64,000 nt of DNA from Enterococcus songbeiensis (GTDB lineage: Bacteria > Bacillota > Bacilli > Lactobacillales > Enterococcaceae), in NCBI RefSeq assembly GCF_005405265.1, contig NZ_BJDS01000010.1:49387-113386 (forward strand), given 5' to 3'. A program made the position numbers and the translations under genes. Under the pieces are notes generated by a model. It made no database searches. It saw nothing but the letters and a program-made list of their open reading frames with translations, and had not been told where the DNA came from. Of this stretch, positions 48,485 to 57,490 are shown piece after piece. Numbering within the stretch: the first letter of the stretch is position 1; each line of letters begins with the position of its first letter.

Positions 48485-50041
48485 ATGGTACCTAATATTC
48501 TCCTCGCTATCATCGGTTTAATTGTTGGTCTTGGATCAGGGTACTTCGTGGCAAAATCTCGTCATGATAAAGAGATTGAAGGCGCTAAAAATTCAGCAAC
48601 CGGAATTTTGAACAGTGCGAAAAAAGAAGCGGAAACTCTGAGAAAAGAAACATTGTTAGAAGCTAAGGAAGAAAATCAGAAGTATCGGTCAGAAATTGAA
48701 AGTGAGTTGAAAGAGAGCAAACTTGAATTAAAATCACAAGAAAATCGCTTGCTTCAAAGAGAGCAGTTACTTGATCGTAAGGACGACTCTATTGAAAAGC
48801 GTGAGCACTCACTGGAAGAAAAAGAAGATAAACTTAGTGCGAAACAGCAATTAATTGACGAGCGAGAAAAAGAAGTCGAGAAATTAATTGAAGGACAACA
48901 GCAAGAACTTGAACGCATCGCTGCCTTGTCTCGAGATGAAGCAAAAGAAGTCATCATGAAGTCAACGGAAGAAGAATTGAACCACGAATTGACAATTATG
49001 GTGAAGGAATCAGAACAACGGGCAAAAGAAGAAGCAGATCGCAAAGCAAAAAATCTGTTGTCTCTTGCTATCCAACGTTGTGCAGCTGATCAGGTATCTG
49101 AAACGACGGTCTCTGTGGTTTCCCTGCCAAATGATGAAATGAAGGGACGGATTATCGGACGTGAAGGACGAAACATCCGGACACTGGAAACATTGACAGG
49201 TATCGACTTGATCATTGACGATACGCCAGAAGCAGTCGTACTTTCCGGATTTGATCCGATTCGTCGGGAAATTGCGCGAATGACTTTGGAAAAGCTGATC
49301 CAAGATGGACGAATCCATCCAGCACGTATCGAAGAAATGGTCGAAAAATCTCGTAAGGAAATGGATGAACGGATTCGTGAATATGGGGAAGAAGCTGCTT
49401 TTGAAGTGGGCGCTCATACGTTGCATCCAGATTTAATCAAGATTTTGGGACGTTTGCATTTCCGAACAAGCTACGGTCAAAATGTCTTGAATCACTCGTT
49501 GGAAGTTGCCAAATTGTCTGGCGTTTTAGCTGCTGAATTAGGAGAAGACATCCAATTGGCAAAACGCGCCGGCTTACTGCATGACATCGGGAAGGCCTTG
49601 GATCATGAAATCGAGGGTTCTCACGTTGAAATCGGGGCAGAATTGGCAGCAAAATACAAAGAAAATCCAGTGGTCATCAATGCGATTGCTTCTCACCATG
49701 GTGATGTCGAAGCAACTTCCGTCATCTCTGTGCTGGTTGCCGCAGCCGATGCCTTATCCGCTGCACGGCCAGGTGCCCGCAGCGAATCATTGGAAAATTA
49801 CATTCGCCGTTTAGAAAGTTTGGAAAACATCTCCAACAGTTTTGCCGGTGTCGAATCCAGTTTTGCTGTTCAAGCAGGACGGGAAGTTCGGGTCATGGTC
49901 AAACCAGAAGAGATTTCCGATTTGGATGCTGTGCGCTTAGTTCGTGACATCCGCAAGAAAATTGAAGATGACTTGGATTATCCAGGACATATCAAAGTAA
50001 CCGTCATCCGGGAAACCCGTGCGACAGATTACGCAAAATAA
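48485..50041 (+). CDS. rny: Ribonuclease Y
   Basis: Membrane-anchored endoribonuclease that starts mRNA decay in Firmicutes. The 518-aa protein has an N-terminal membrane helix (about 3-24, [19 protein letters not shown]), a long coiled coil (about 30-200, very rich in Glu and Lys), a KH domain ([16 protein letters not shown]) and an HD domain with the metal motif [12 protein letters not shown] and HHGDVE. ATG 48485 follows GGAGGTG. A terminator comes after it. Confidence 0.97.
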   Translation: MVPNILLAIIGLIVGLGSGYFVAKSRHDKEIEGAKNSATGILNSAKKEAETLRKETLLEAKEENQKYRSEIESELKESKLELKSQENRLLQREQLLDRKDDSIEKREHSLEEKEDKLSAKQQLIDEREKEVEKLIEGQQQELERIAALSRDEAKEVIMKSTEEELNHELTIMVKESEQRAKEEADRKAKNLLSLAIQRCAADQVSETTVSVVSLPNDEMKGRIIGREGRNIRTLETLTGIDLIIDDTPEAVVLSGFDPIRREIARMTLEKLIQDGRIHPARIEEMVEKSRKEMDERIREYGEEAAFEVGAHTLHPDLIKILGRLHFRTSYGQNVLNHSLEVAKLSGVLAAELGEDIQLAKRAGLLHDIGKALDHEIEGSHVEIGAELAAKYKENPVVINAIASHHGDVEATSVISVLVAAADALSAARPGARSESLENYIRRLESLENISNSFAGVESSFAVQAGREVRVMVKPEEISDLDAVRLVRDIRKKIEDDLDYPGHIKVTVIRETRATDYAK

Positions 50042-50045
50042 GCTG

Positions 50046-50080
50046 AAACGACTTTGCTGAATAGGCAGAGTCGTTTTTTT
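50046..50080 (+). terminator. Terminator of rny
   Basis: 12-bp stem AAACGACTTTGC with GCAGAGTCGTTT (one G-T pair), 7-nt loop, T run; 5 nt after the stop codon. Confidence 0.92.
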
Positions 50081-50166
50081 TCTGTTTCTTTCTTTAAAAA
50101 AGCGGGTTTATTAGTTTCTAGTAGCAAATTTTCTTCTTTTAGGCTACCATTATTTTATAGTGTGAA

Positions 50167-50476
50167 GACGTCAGTGCGACTATTTCCAAGAAGTCTAGTG
50201 GAATGGGGATAGGGCGTGAGAAACAACCAAAATTTTCTACAGGAAAATTTAATACAATAAAACGAACAAGGATGTCAGTCCCACTAATTTCAGGAAGTCT
50301 AGTGGAATGATATACGGCGTGAGAAACAACCGAAATTTTCTGCAGGAAAATTTAATACATTAAAACGAACAAGGATGTCAGTTCCACTTATTTCAAGAAG
50401 TCTAGTGGAATGATATACGGCGTGAGAATAAACCAAAATTTTCTGCAGGAAAATTTAATACATTAAAACGAACAAG
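50167..50476 (+). repeat. Three tandem copies of the two-hairpin leader repeat before mprF
   Basis: Copies start at 50167, 50271 and 50374, with periods of 104 and 103 bp. Copies 2 and 3 are nearly identical; copy 1 is more divergent and has lost pairing in its first hairpin, and its linker (GGGGATAGGGCGTGAG) resembles the dnaB copy. All keep the AAATTTTC/GAAAATTT hairpin. Only the last copy ends in a full AAGGAGG used by mprF; the inner junctions read AAGGATGTCAG. The remaining part of the gap upstream (50081-50166) shows no clear promoter. Confidence 0.85.
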
Positions 50477-50488
50477 GAGGAACACATC

Positions 50489-53041
50489 ATGCGAAGCGTT
50501 GTCCAAAAGGGCCTTCAATGGGTCAAAGCCCATAGTTTCCTCTTGCGATTGATTTTTTTCGGATCAATTATTCTTTTTGTCAGCAATCAAGTGATCAATA
50601 TCGCCCACGGAATGAGTTGGGATGATGTCTTAACGACAATGGATGAGCAAAATAACAGTACCTTAGTGCTAATGGGGATTATTGGCTTGGTGGGAATCAT
50701 TCCGATGCTGGGGTATGATTGGGTGACAATCCAAACATTGGAGACACTCGGCAAGCCCAAAATGCCACGAAAAGATTGGCTGATAGCGGCGTGGACGACC
50801 AATACCATTAATAATCTAGCTGGTTTTGGCGGAATTATCGGGGCCAGTTTGCGGGCGAATTTTTACGGAAAAGGAATCGATCGCAAAAAAATCTTGGCGA
50901 CAGTCTCAAAAATCGCTTTGTTCATGCTAAGCGGCTTGTCGATCTGGGCGTTATTTTTACTCGTCGCTTTGTTTACTTTTCATGGGGATGCCTTTTATCA
51001 AAAATATTGGATCTGGTTGCTTGGCGGCAGTCTATACGCCCCTTCTTTACTGATTTTTAGTTATTTACGGCGAAAGAAATTATTTGCCGAATTGTATCCG
51101 AAAGGAGTATTGACCCTTTTGGCAACTTCGTTCACCCAATGGCTATCTGCGTTGGCGGTTTTTTTAAGTATCGGTTATTTGATGGAGCTGCCGATTTCGC
51201 TGGTGGATGTGGCGCCGATGTTCTTGATTGCGACCCTAATTGGGATGCTGACGATGGTTCCCGGGGGAATGGGAACCTTTGATGTTTTGATGATTTTAGG
51301 GATGAGCCAAATCGGGTTGTCTCAAGATCAGACGGTCGTTTGGTTGCTGTATTATCGCTTGTTTTATTATTTAGTGCCGTTTCTAAGCGGTGTGATTCTC
51401 TTTTTGACCCAAACCAGTGTAAAGCTGAATCGTTTCTTTGACAATCTGCCACGAATATTTTTGCAGCGGATTGCCCATATCGTAGTCGTTGTGGCGGTGT
51501 ATTTTGCAGGAATTATGATGGTTCTGCTTTCAACGGTGACCAATCTGTCCAATATCAGTCGCTTTTTTGAGTTTATTCTGCCCTTTTCCTTTAATTTTTT
51601 GGACCAAACCTTAAATCTGCTGATTGGATTCTTATTGTTAGGTTTGGCACGGGCACTGTTTGCAAAAGTCAAACGGGCGTATTTTCCTACGATTGCCTTG
51701 TTATTGTTTGGAATCATCAACACGATTTCCCGCACACGATCGTTACGATTGATGGTGGTTTATCTGTTGATTTTAGCTACTGTTTGGCTGGCACGGCATG
51801 AATTTTATCGAGAAAAATTTGTTTACTCATGGGGAGCAAAAATCTTTGACGGCTGCTTGTTTGGCTGCTTGTTTATTGTCTATGCAGTTGCCGGGTATCA
51901 CAGTGGTCAGTGGTGGAACAATCAAATCTTAGGGGATAATTTCTTTTTGTTCCCGTCAGATGATGTCTGGTTCTCCGGATTATTGGGCGTAGCGATTTCT
52001 TTGATGACGTTGTTGGGATTGCAGCAGTACTTGGCTTTTACAGAAAAAAAACTGGGCACCTCATGGGATGAAAAACGCTTTGCAGCATTGATTCAGCGTT
52101 TTGGCGGCACTCGCTCCAGTCATCGGTTATTTTTACCAGGGTATCAGTATTATTATTATCAAAAAGATGGACAGGATGAATTGGTTTTCGGGTATCAAAT
52201 TAAAGGAAACCGTTGCTTTGTCTTAGGCCGACCCATCGGAAATGAAAAGCTCTGGGGAGAAGCAACCTTGGCCTTTATCTCAGAAGCGGATTTGCTGGGG
52301 TATCAGTTGGCTTTTTATCGAATCAGTCAACGCTACGCTGTTTTGCTCCATGATTTGGGTTTCCAATTTACTAAAATCGGGGAAAGTGCCACAGTATCTT
52401 TGCGGGATAAATCCTTTGATAGTAGCAAATCTTTTGAACGGCAGGAGTATCACTTTACGTATTATGAACAGTTGCCGGAAGAACTGGTGGCAGATATTCA
52501 GCGGGTCTCTGAGGAATGGTTGAAGGGCAATAAGGAAAAATTCTTTGGCAGTGGTCGGTTTACTAAGGAGTATTTATTGAAAAGTCCGATTGGGATTCTT
52601 CGCAAAAAAACACAGGTGGTTGGTTTTATTACCCAACAGCCTATTGATCGTAATTGGGTTTCCTATGATTTGCTGAGGATGCTGCCGGAAGAACCCCCGG
52701 AATTAGCCAATTATCTGGTAGTGAATATGCTGAAAGAATGGCAGGCGCAAGGTTATGAACTGGCTGATTTGGGAATGGCCCCTTTTGCCCATGTCGGAGA
52801 TGGTCCTTTTGCTTCCATTGAAGAACGGATCATGAATGTGATCTACAATTACGGGACATTTTACGGATTTCAACGAAATGTTGCTGGCAAACAACGGTAT
52901 GTGGAGGATTGGGAGAGTTGCTATTTTGCCTATGTGAAGGGCGGAAATTTCTATCTTGCTTCCTTGCAGTTGCTGTTGCTGATTGGAAAAGGAAAAAACA
53001 AGGGACCAACACTTGTGGAAGATGTTATGTTGGATGTATAA
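50489..53041 (+). CDS. mprF: Phosphatidylglycerol lysyltransferase/flippase MprF
   Basis: Adds lysine (or another amino acid) from charged tRNA to phosphatidylglycerol and flips the product outward, lowering surface negative charge and giving resistance to cationic peptides and daptomycin. The 850-aa protein has about 14 membrane helices in the first 540 residues, including the flippase part (LVPFLSGVILFL; GMGTFDVLMILG), and a soluble C-terminal synthase domain of GNAT-like fold (ADLGMAPFAHVGDGP; IYNYGTFYGFQRN). It is monocistronic, with a tripled leader repeat in front and a terminator behind. Confidence 0.95.
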   Translation: MRSVVQKGLQWVKAHSFLLRLIFFGSIILFVSNQVINIAHGMSWDDVLTTMDEQNNSTLVLMGIIGLVGIIPMLGYDWVTIQTLETLGKPKMPRKDWLIAAWTTNTINNLAGFGGIIGASLRANFYGKGIDRKKILATVSKIALFMLSGLSIWALFLLVALFTFHGDAFYQKYWIWLLGGSLYAPSLLIFSYLRRKKLFAELYPKGVLTLLATSFTQWLSALAVFLSIGYLMELPISLVDVAPMFLIATLIGMLTMVPGGMGTFDVLMILGMSQIGLSQDQTVVWLLYYRLFYYLVPFLSGVILFLTQTSVKLNRFFDNLPRIFLQRIAHIVVVVAVYFAGIMMVLLSTVTNLSNISRFFEFILPFSFNFLDQTLNLLIGFLLLGLARALFAKVKRAYFPTIALLLFGIINTISRTRSLRLMVVYLLILATVWLARHEFYREKFVYSWGAKIFDGCLFGCLFIVYAVAGYHSGQWWNNQILGDNFFLFPSDDVWFSGLLGVAISLMTLLGLQQYLAFTEKKLGTSWDEKRFAALIQRFGGTRSSHRLFLPGYQYYYYQKDGQDELVFGYQIKGNRCFVLGRPIGNEKLWGEATLAFISEADLLGYQLAFYRISQRYAVLLHDLGFQFTKIGESATVSLRDKSFDSSKSFERQEYHFTYYEQLPEELVADIQRVSEEWLKGNKEKFFGSGRFTKEYLLKSPIGILRKKTQVVGFITQQPIDRNWVSYDLLRMLPEEPPELANYLVVNMLKEWQAQGYELADLGMAPFAHVGDGPFASIEERIMNVIYNYGTFYGFQRNVAGKQRYVEDWESCYFAYVKGGNFYLASLQLLLLIGKGKNKGPTLVEDVMLDV

Positions 53042-53080
53042 AAAAGGTATCTGCACGTGAGCTGTGCAGATACCTTTTTT
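53041..53080. terminator. Bidirectional terminator between mprF and treR
   Basis: Perfect 16-bp stem AAAAAGGTATCTGCAC with GTGCAGATACCTTTTT, 7-nt loop, A/T runs on both sides. Confidence 0.95.
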
Positions 53081-53795
53081 AGGCTTTTCTCCGTCGGGCA
53101 AAATCAACGAAACGGAATTTATCCAGCCGATGGATCGACTCGGTGTATTCAAAACAACGGGTGTCTTCCAGATAAACCAGACCGCGAACGACAACGACAT
53201 GCTGATCCTCCGGCAATAAATCCATCAAATCACGAATCTCTTTGGTCACAGGATCAACGGTCACTTCTTTTTGCGCATAAGCGATTTCCAGGCCTAAATC
53301 ATTTTCAAAATAATGATAGATGGAATCTTGGGCTTTTTTTTCCGGCAAGTCGGTGATAATCCGAGCATCTAAATAATCAATATCCAAAATCACGACTTCG
53401 CCATCAATTTTTCGCTGCCGAACCAATTTCCACGCTTCGGAAGCCACGGGCCAATCCGTGGTTTGATGAAGTTTGGGTGAAACGGCGACTTTCTTGATTT
53501 CCACGACCTTGGTTTCATTGTGGATGTTTTGAGCATTTTGCAGCTCCTTGAAACTGGTCAATCCGGAAATTGGGAAATCAAAACGGTTGAGATCCAGCAC
53601 AATAGAACCTTTTCCCTGCTGTTTTTGGATATAGCCGGCATTTCGCAGCAGATTCAAGGCTTTGCGAACTGTTTCACGTGAAACACCATAAATCTTGATT
53701 AGTTGATTTTCGCTGGGAAGTAGCGTTTGGGGAGGATATTCCTTTGCCAAAATCTTTTGTTCCAAATCAAGAAATATTTCTCTAAATTTATTCAT
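53079..53795 (-). CDS. treR: GntR family regulator of trehalose utilisation
   Basis: A 238-aa GntR/HutC-type repressor: winged helix in the first 70 residues (PSENQLIKIYGVSRETVRKAL) and a UTRA effector domain after it. TreR proteins sense trehalose 6-phosphate. The start at 53795 is chosen because GGGAGG lies 9 nt upstream; the ATG at 53804 directly touches that site. The codons for VSRETV form a perfect parS palindrome. It lies downstream of pgmB and the GH65 gene on the same strand. Confidence 0.88.
   Translation of the reverse strand: MNKFREIFLDLEQKILAKEYPPQTLLPSENQLIKIYGVSRETVRKALNLLRNAGYIQKQQGKGSIVLDLNRFDFPISGLTSFKELQNAQNIHNETKVVEIKKVAVSPKLHQTTDWPVASEAWKLVRQRKIDGEVVILDIDYLDARIITDLPEKKAQDSIYHYFENDLGLEIAYAQKEVTVDPVTKEIRDLMDLLPEDQHVVVVRGLVYLEDTRCFEYTESIHRLDKFRFVDFARRRKA
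53670..53685. promoter_or_regulatory. parS-like site inside treR
   Basis: A perfect TGTTTCACGTGAAACA inside the coding sequence of the GntR-type regulator, at the recognition helix residues VSRETV. It is identical to the sites at 6359 and 7292. It may be a working parS or a coding coincidence, since this motif is common in GntR proteins. Confidence 0.7.
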
Positions 53796-53830
53796 GGATT
53801 TCATCCTCCCTTTTTTCTTTAAAGCGTTGT

Positions 53831-54481
53831 TTAGCGTTGGATAAGTTCAGCAATGGTCAATTCTGACAATTCGTGAACCGTCAAATCTGCACCGTGTAAT
53901 GGTTCGCCGGATAAAACACCGACAGCGGTCATTCCGCAGGCTTTGATGCCATCAATCCCAGCTTGGGCATCTTCAAAACCGATTGCTTCTTCTGGTTGGA
54001 TATTCAATAATTCGGCTGCTTTAACAAAAATTTCCGGATCGGGTTTGCCTTTTGTCAAGGTTGCTGGATCAACGATGCCGTCAAACAAATCACTGACACC
54101 TAATTTTTCTAAAATAAATGGCGCATTTTTAGAAGCCGAAGCAATCGCACAAGGCACCCCTTGATTGTGGGCAGCATCTAAAAATTCTTTCACTCCCGGT
54201 AACAAATCGGCAGGCGTCAAGTCTTGTAGTAATTCCACATAATGGGTATTTTTTTTCGCTGCTAATGCTTCTTTTTCTTCCATTGTAAACGCATTTTCTT
54301 TTCCGCCATGAACCAAAATTCGTTCTAGGGAATCCATGCGGCTGATGCCTTTTAGTTGTTCATTGAATTTTAAATCAACCGTGATGCCGATTTCAGCACC
54401 TAAATCCCGCCAAGCAACAAAATGAAATTTGGCTGTATCGGTGATGACACCGTCTAAATCAAAAATAAATCCTTTTTTCAT
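53831..54481 (-). CDS. pgmB: Beta-phosphoglucomutase
   Basis: Converts beta-glucose 1-phosphate to glucose 6-phosphate. The 216-aa HAD-type protein has the nucleophile motif FDLDGVITDTA at its N-terminus, a cap domain (EQLKGISRMDSLERIL), SASKNAPFIL, and the acidic motif GFEDAQAGIDGIKACG. The start at 54481 has AAGGAGTG 8 nt upstream; a longer frame starts at 54502. It works with the GH65 phosphorylase encoded next to it. Confidence 0.94.
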   Translation of the reverse strand: MKKGFIFDLDGVITDTAKFHFVAWRDLGAEIGITVDLKFNEQLKGISRMDSLERILVHGGKENAFTMEEKEALAAKKNTHYVELLQDLTPADLLPGVKEFLDAAHNQGVPCAIASASKNAPFILEKLGVSDLFDGIVDPATLTKGKPDPEIFVKAAELLNIQPEEAIGFEDAQAGIDGIKACGMTAVGVLSGEPLHGADLTVHELSELTIAELIQR

Positions 54482-54532
54482 GTCAAAACACTCCTTGTTC
54501 ATCTTTTAATGGAATAAATATCCTAACGGCTT

Positions 54533-57145
54533 TTAGTAAGCAATCGTTTGGGTTTCATTTGATTTTAGTGTAACAGATTTTTTGCCTACTGTAATCGTTT
54601 CTTCGCAATTTGCGGTAATCGTCAGACTTTGGTGGGTAACAGCTACCTGATAATCCACTCCGCGAATCGTGATAGCAAAACGAATTTTTTGCCATGCATC
54701 TGGTAGGTTAGGGTGGAAATGAATTTTTTCTCGACGGATATCCAAACCGGCAAAGGTCGTCAACGGAATAAACAAAGTGGCCGCCATCACGCCGGCATGA
54801 ATTCCTTCTGCCGTAGTTCCTCCTTGGATATCACGATAATCAGAATACAGCGCTTCTTGATAAAGTTGCCAAGCCAACTGCTGATCCTTTACCATGGCCG
54901 CTAATTGGGCGTGAACCACCCGAGACAGCGTTGAACCGTGACTGGTGCGTTGCAGGTAGTAATGCAGATTTTTTTCTACATAATCTTCCGGTAAGTGGTA
55001 ATCCAGATCCGTCAAAATATCGGCAACCTGTGCTTTGGAAAAATTATAAAAAATCATCAAGCTGTCCGCCTGTTTGGCAACTTTATAGGCATCTGCGGAT
55101 TCGCCTTCTGCATTCAAAATCCGATCCATCCGATAAATATTGCCATATTTTTCTTTGTAGTAGCTCCAGTCGACTTCCTTCAAATCAAAATAACCATCAA
55201 ATTGCGCAATAATTCCTTCATCGTTGATGGTCAATGCCAGTTGATTTTTGATTTTCTGCATTGCTGTCAACAGATGGTCATCAACACCGGTTTTCGCCTG
55301 TGCTTCACGAAAATCTTCTGCGGGTAATTTTTGTTGTAATGCAGCCAATTCTTCAAAGAGCCAAACCACCATCATGTTGGTATAGGCATTGTTTTTCAAC
55401 CCGCCTTTTGCTGCATGAGGGTAGCCTTCGTGAAATTCATCCGGGCCCATGACACCTTCGATAGAGTAGCGTTGCAAGTCTTCATCCCAAGTAGCGGCGC
55501 TTTGCCAAAAATGAGCAATCTCCAATAGCATTTCCGTTCCGTAATTTTTCATAAAGGCAATATCGCGGGTATTGTGCCAGTATTGCCACACATTGTAAGC
55601 AATCGCCAAGGAGACATGCCGTTGCAGTCGGCTGTGGTCTTCCTTCCATTCGCCACTGATGGGGTTCAAATGCAGTTTTTGAGATTGCTCGCTGCCCTCC
55701 AATCCGGATTGCCAAGGGAACATTGCTCCTTGATAACCGGCTTCAGCGGCTTCTTTTTTCGCCATTTCCAGTCGACGGTAACGATACAACAACAATTCTT
55801 TTGCCGTTTCAGGAAAATGGATGATATAAAAAGGAAAAATAAACAATTCATCCCAGAAAATATGCCCGCGATAGGCTTCCCCGTGCAATCCCCGTGCGGT
55901 CACAGAAGCATCCAGCTCCTTGTTGCCATTCGGGGAAGCCGAAGACAGCAGATGATAGGTATGGAGATTTAATAATTTTTGTGACATCAAATCCCCTTCA
56001 ACAGTGATCGCGGCTTTTTGCCAAAGCTGTTGCCATGCTTTTTGTGATTCGTGATAAAGCGTTGTAAAAGAAGGCAGTGGCGAAAAACCGGCAAAATCTG
56101 GGGGTGTTTGTCGGAATTGTTGGACATCCACGGTTTTTTCTAGGGAATACCAGTCCTTTTCATGGGCTGAAATCGTTAGATGTTGGGAAATTTTTTCTGT
56201 CTGCTCTTCATTGATAAGTTTCGTCAAATCCAAGGTATCACTGGCAAGTGCCGAAGTTTGTCGGATGGTGATACCGGACTGGTTCGTTCGGGCATCCAAG
56301 CGGGCGTATTGTTCATGCGCCTGCAACACATCAAGCGTCAAGTGATGATGGGTCAAGCTGCGGTAGCGGGCGACATTATAATTGAATACTCCACCATCTG
56401 CTTCGGATACCAAGGTGATTTCACCAGAAAAATTGATCGGCGAAAAGCGGTAAACCAGGCTATAGCGATGCACCTCTGCCATGCTGGCGATTTTTTTTGT
56501 CTGGATCGCGATTTTCTTTCCATTGTTTAACTGAATTTCACTCCAAGATTGAAATAACCCTGTTCGTAAATCTAGTTGGCGTTTCATCGTCAGTACTGTA
56601 TTGTTTGCGATATCAACTGTTTCGCCGTCTACGATTAAATAAATTTTTTGCAGATTTGGTGCATTGACAAAATCTTCATTGTAAATCGTCTGTCCGGAAA
56701 CCTCTGAAGCTGCGGTATTATACAAGCTGGCCAAATAGGTAGCAGGATAATTTTCTTCGGTGATGGTCATTTCCGGCGTTGTCCCCCGCAGACCCATAAA
56801 GCCGTTACCGACTGTCAACAAGGATTCCACAGAATATTCATCCTTGCCGGGAGCGTACCCATGATAAGTTATCAGCCAAGGTAAATCTTCCCGTTGCTTT
56901 TCGGCATCTTTTGTATAAACGAAGGGTAGGTTCAGTGCTTCCGTCAATGTTTGAGCGGCTTCAAGAATCCGACCTTCCTGTGAAACCAAAATTTCTTTCT
57001 CAGCGTGGATTTCTCCACCATCAAAGGATCCTGCTATCTGCTGCAAATAGGCTTCTACCTCTGTCAACGTGTCAAAAACAGCCGGCTGATCAACTCCAAT
57101 GACCTGCCATTGCGGATCAAGATATGTGATTTGTACATTTTTCAT
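54533..57145 (-). CDS. Family GH65 phosphorylase, probable trehalose-6-phosphate phosphorylase
   Basis: Inverting disaccharide phosphorylase of family GH65, 870 aa. The catalytic domain has the general acid in GVMGPDEFHEGYPHAAKGG and the phosphate-binding HGSTLSRVVHAQLA. An N-terminal stretch of about 90 residues (up to DLPWLITYHGY) precedes the usual GH65 start and makes the protein longer than the Lactococcus enzyme. Neighbours (PTS importer, pgmB, treR) indicate cleavage of trehalose 6-phosphate by phosphate into glucose 6-phosphate and beta-glucose 1-phosphate, as in Lactococcus. Maltose, trehalose and kojibiose phosphorylases are in the same family, so specificity rests on context. Confidence 0.8.
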   Translation of the reverse strand: MKNVQITYLDPQWQVIGVDQPAVFDTLTEVEAYLQQIAGSFDGGEIHAEKEILVSQEGRILEAAQTLTEALNLPFVYTKDAEKQREDLPWLITYHGYAPGKDEYSVESLLTVGNGFMGLRGTTPEMTITEENYPATYLASLYNTAASEVSGQTIYNEDFVNAPNLQKIYLIVDGETVDIANNTVLTMKRQLDLRTGLFQSWSEIQLNNGKKIAIQTKKIASMAEVHRYSLVYRFSPINFSGEITLVSEADGGVFNYNVARYRSLTHHHLTLDVLQAHEQYARLDARTNQSGITIRQTSALASDTLDLTKLINEEQTEKISQHLTISAHEKDWYSLEKTVDVQQFRQTPPDFAGFSPLPSFTTLYHESQKAWQQLWQKAAITVEGDLMSQKLLNLHTYHLLSSASPNGNKELDASVTARGLHGEAYRGHIFWDELFIFPFYIIHFPETAKELLLYRYRRLEMAKKEAAEAGYQGAMFPWQSGLEGSEQSQKLHLNPISGEWKEDHSRLQRHVSLAIAYNVWQYWHNTRDIAFMKNYGTEMLLEIAHFWQSAATWDEDLQRYSIEGVMGPDEFHEGYPHAAKGGLKNNAYTNMMVVWLFEELAALQQKLPAEDFREAQAKTGVDDHLLTAMQKIKNQLALTINDEGIIAQFDGYFDLKEVDWSYYKEKYGNIYRMDRILNAEGESADAYKVAKQADSLMIFYNFSKAQVADILTDLDYHLPEDYVEKNLHYYLQRTSHGSTLSRVVHAQLAAMVKDQQLAWQLYQEALYSDYRDIQGGTTAEGIHAGVMAATLFIPLTTFAGLDIRREKIHFHPNLPDAWQKIRFAITIRGVDYQVAVTHQSLTITANCEETITVGKKSVTLKSNETQTIAY

Positions 57146-57164
57146 TACGACACTCCTTTTCTAA

Positions 57165-57191
57165 CTTGTCTATACATGCAAGAATATTATA
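57165..57191 (-). promoter_or_regulatory. Operator and -10 box of the GH65-pgmB-treR operon
   Basis: Minus strand TATAAT (57186-57191) has TTGTAA 17 nt upstream (57209-57214). Directly after the -10 box lies CTTGTCTATACATGCAAG (57165-57182 on the plus strand), which resembles the TreR operator TTGTATATACAA and would let the repressor block the start. Confidence 0.6.
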
Positions 57192-57399
57192 GCGGAGAAT
57201 GTAAGCAATTACAATTAAAAATTGTTGTTTTCTTATGTTTTTAAATAAAAACAGCAAAACATATCTGGTGAGAGAGTACAAGTGATAGTTATTTAACAAA
57301 CTGTGAAAAAAATTTAAAAAATATTGATACAAACCTATTTTTCTTGTGAAAAGAAGATGTCTATGATTTCTTTAAAAAAAGAAAGTTTGAATTATTTTT

Positions 57400-57437
57400 G
57401 TAAAACGCTTGCATATATTTTATTTACACGTTATTAT
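57400..57437 (+). promoter_or_regulatory. treB promoter with cre-like site
   Basis: TTGCAT (57409-57414), 17-nt spacer, TATTAT (57432-57437). GTAAAACGCTTGCA (57400-57413) overlaps the -35 box and resembles a cre site, with an intact half TGCAAGCG on the minus strand. Between the two divergent promoters the sequence is AT-rich with no other feature. Confidence 0.5.
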
Positions 57438-57450
57438 TAATTTGTAAAAC

Positions 57451-57467
57451 AGACATATATATACAAG
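57451..57467 (+). promoter_or_regulatory. Possible TreR operator before treB
   Basis: AGACATATATATACAAG is a partial palindrome resembling the second operator at 57165 and the known TreR site. It lies between the -10 box and the ribosome binding site of treB. Confidence 0.45.
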
Positions 57468-57490
57468 TTACTATGAAAGGGGTTTTATCC

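Noticed and set aside
57465..57490. Earlier ATG at 57473 as the treB start
   Set aside because: The Shine-Dalgarno GAAAGGGG lies downstream of it and is correctly spaced only for the ATG at 57491.
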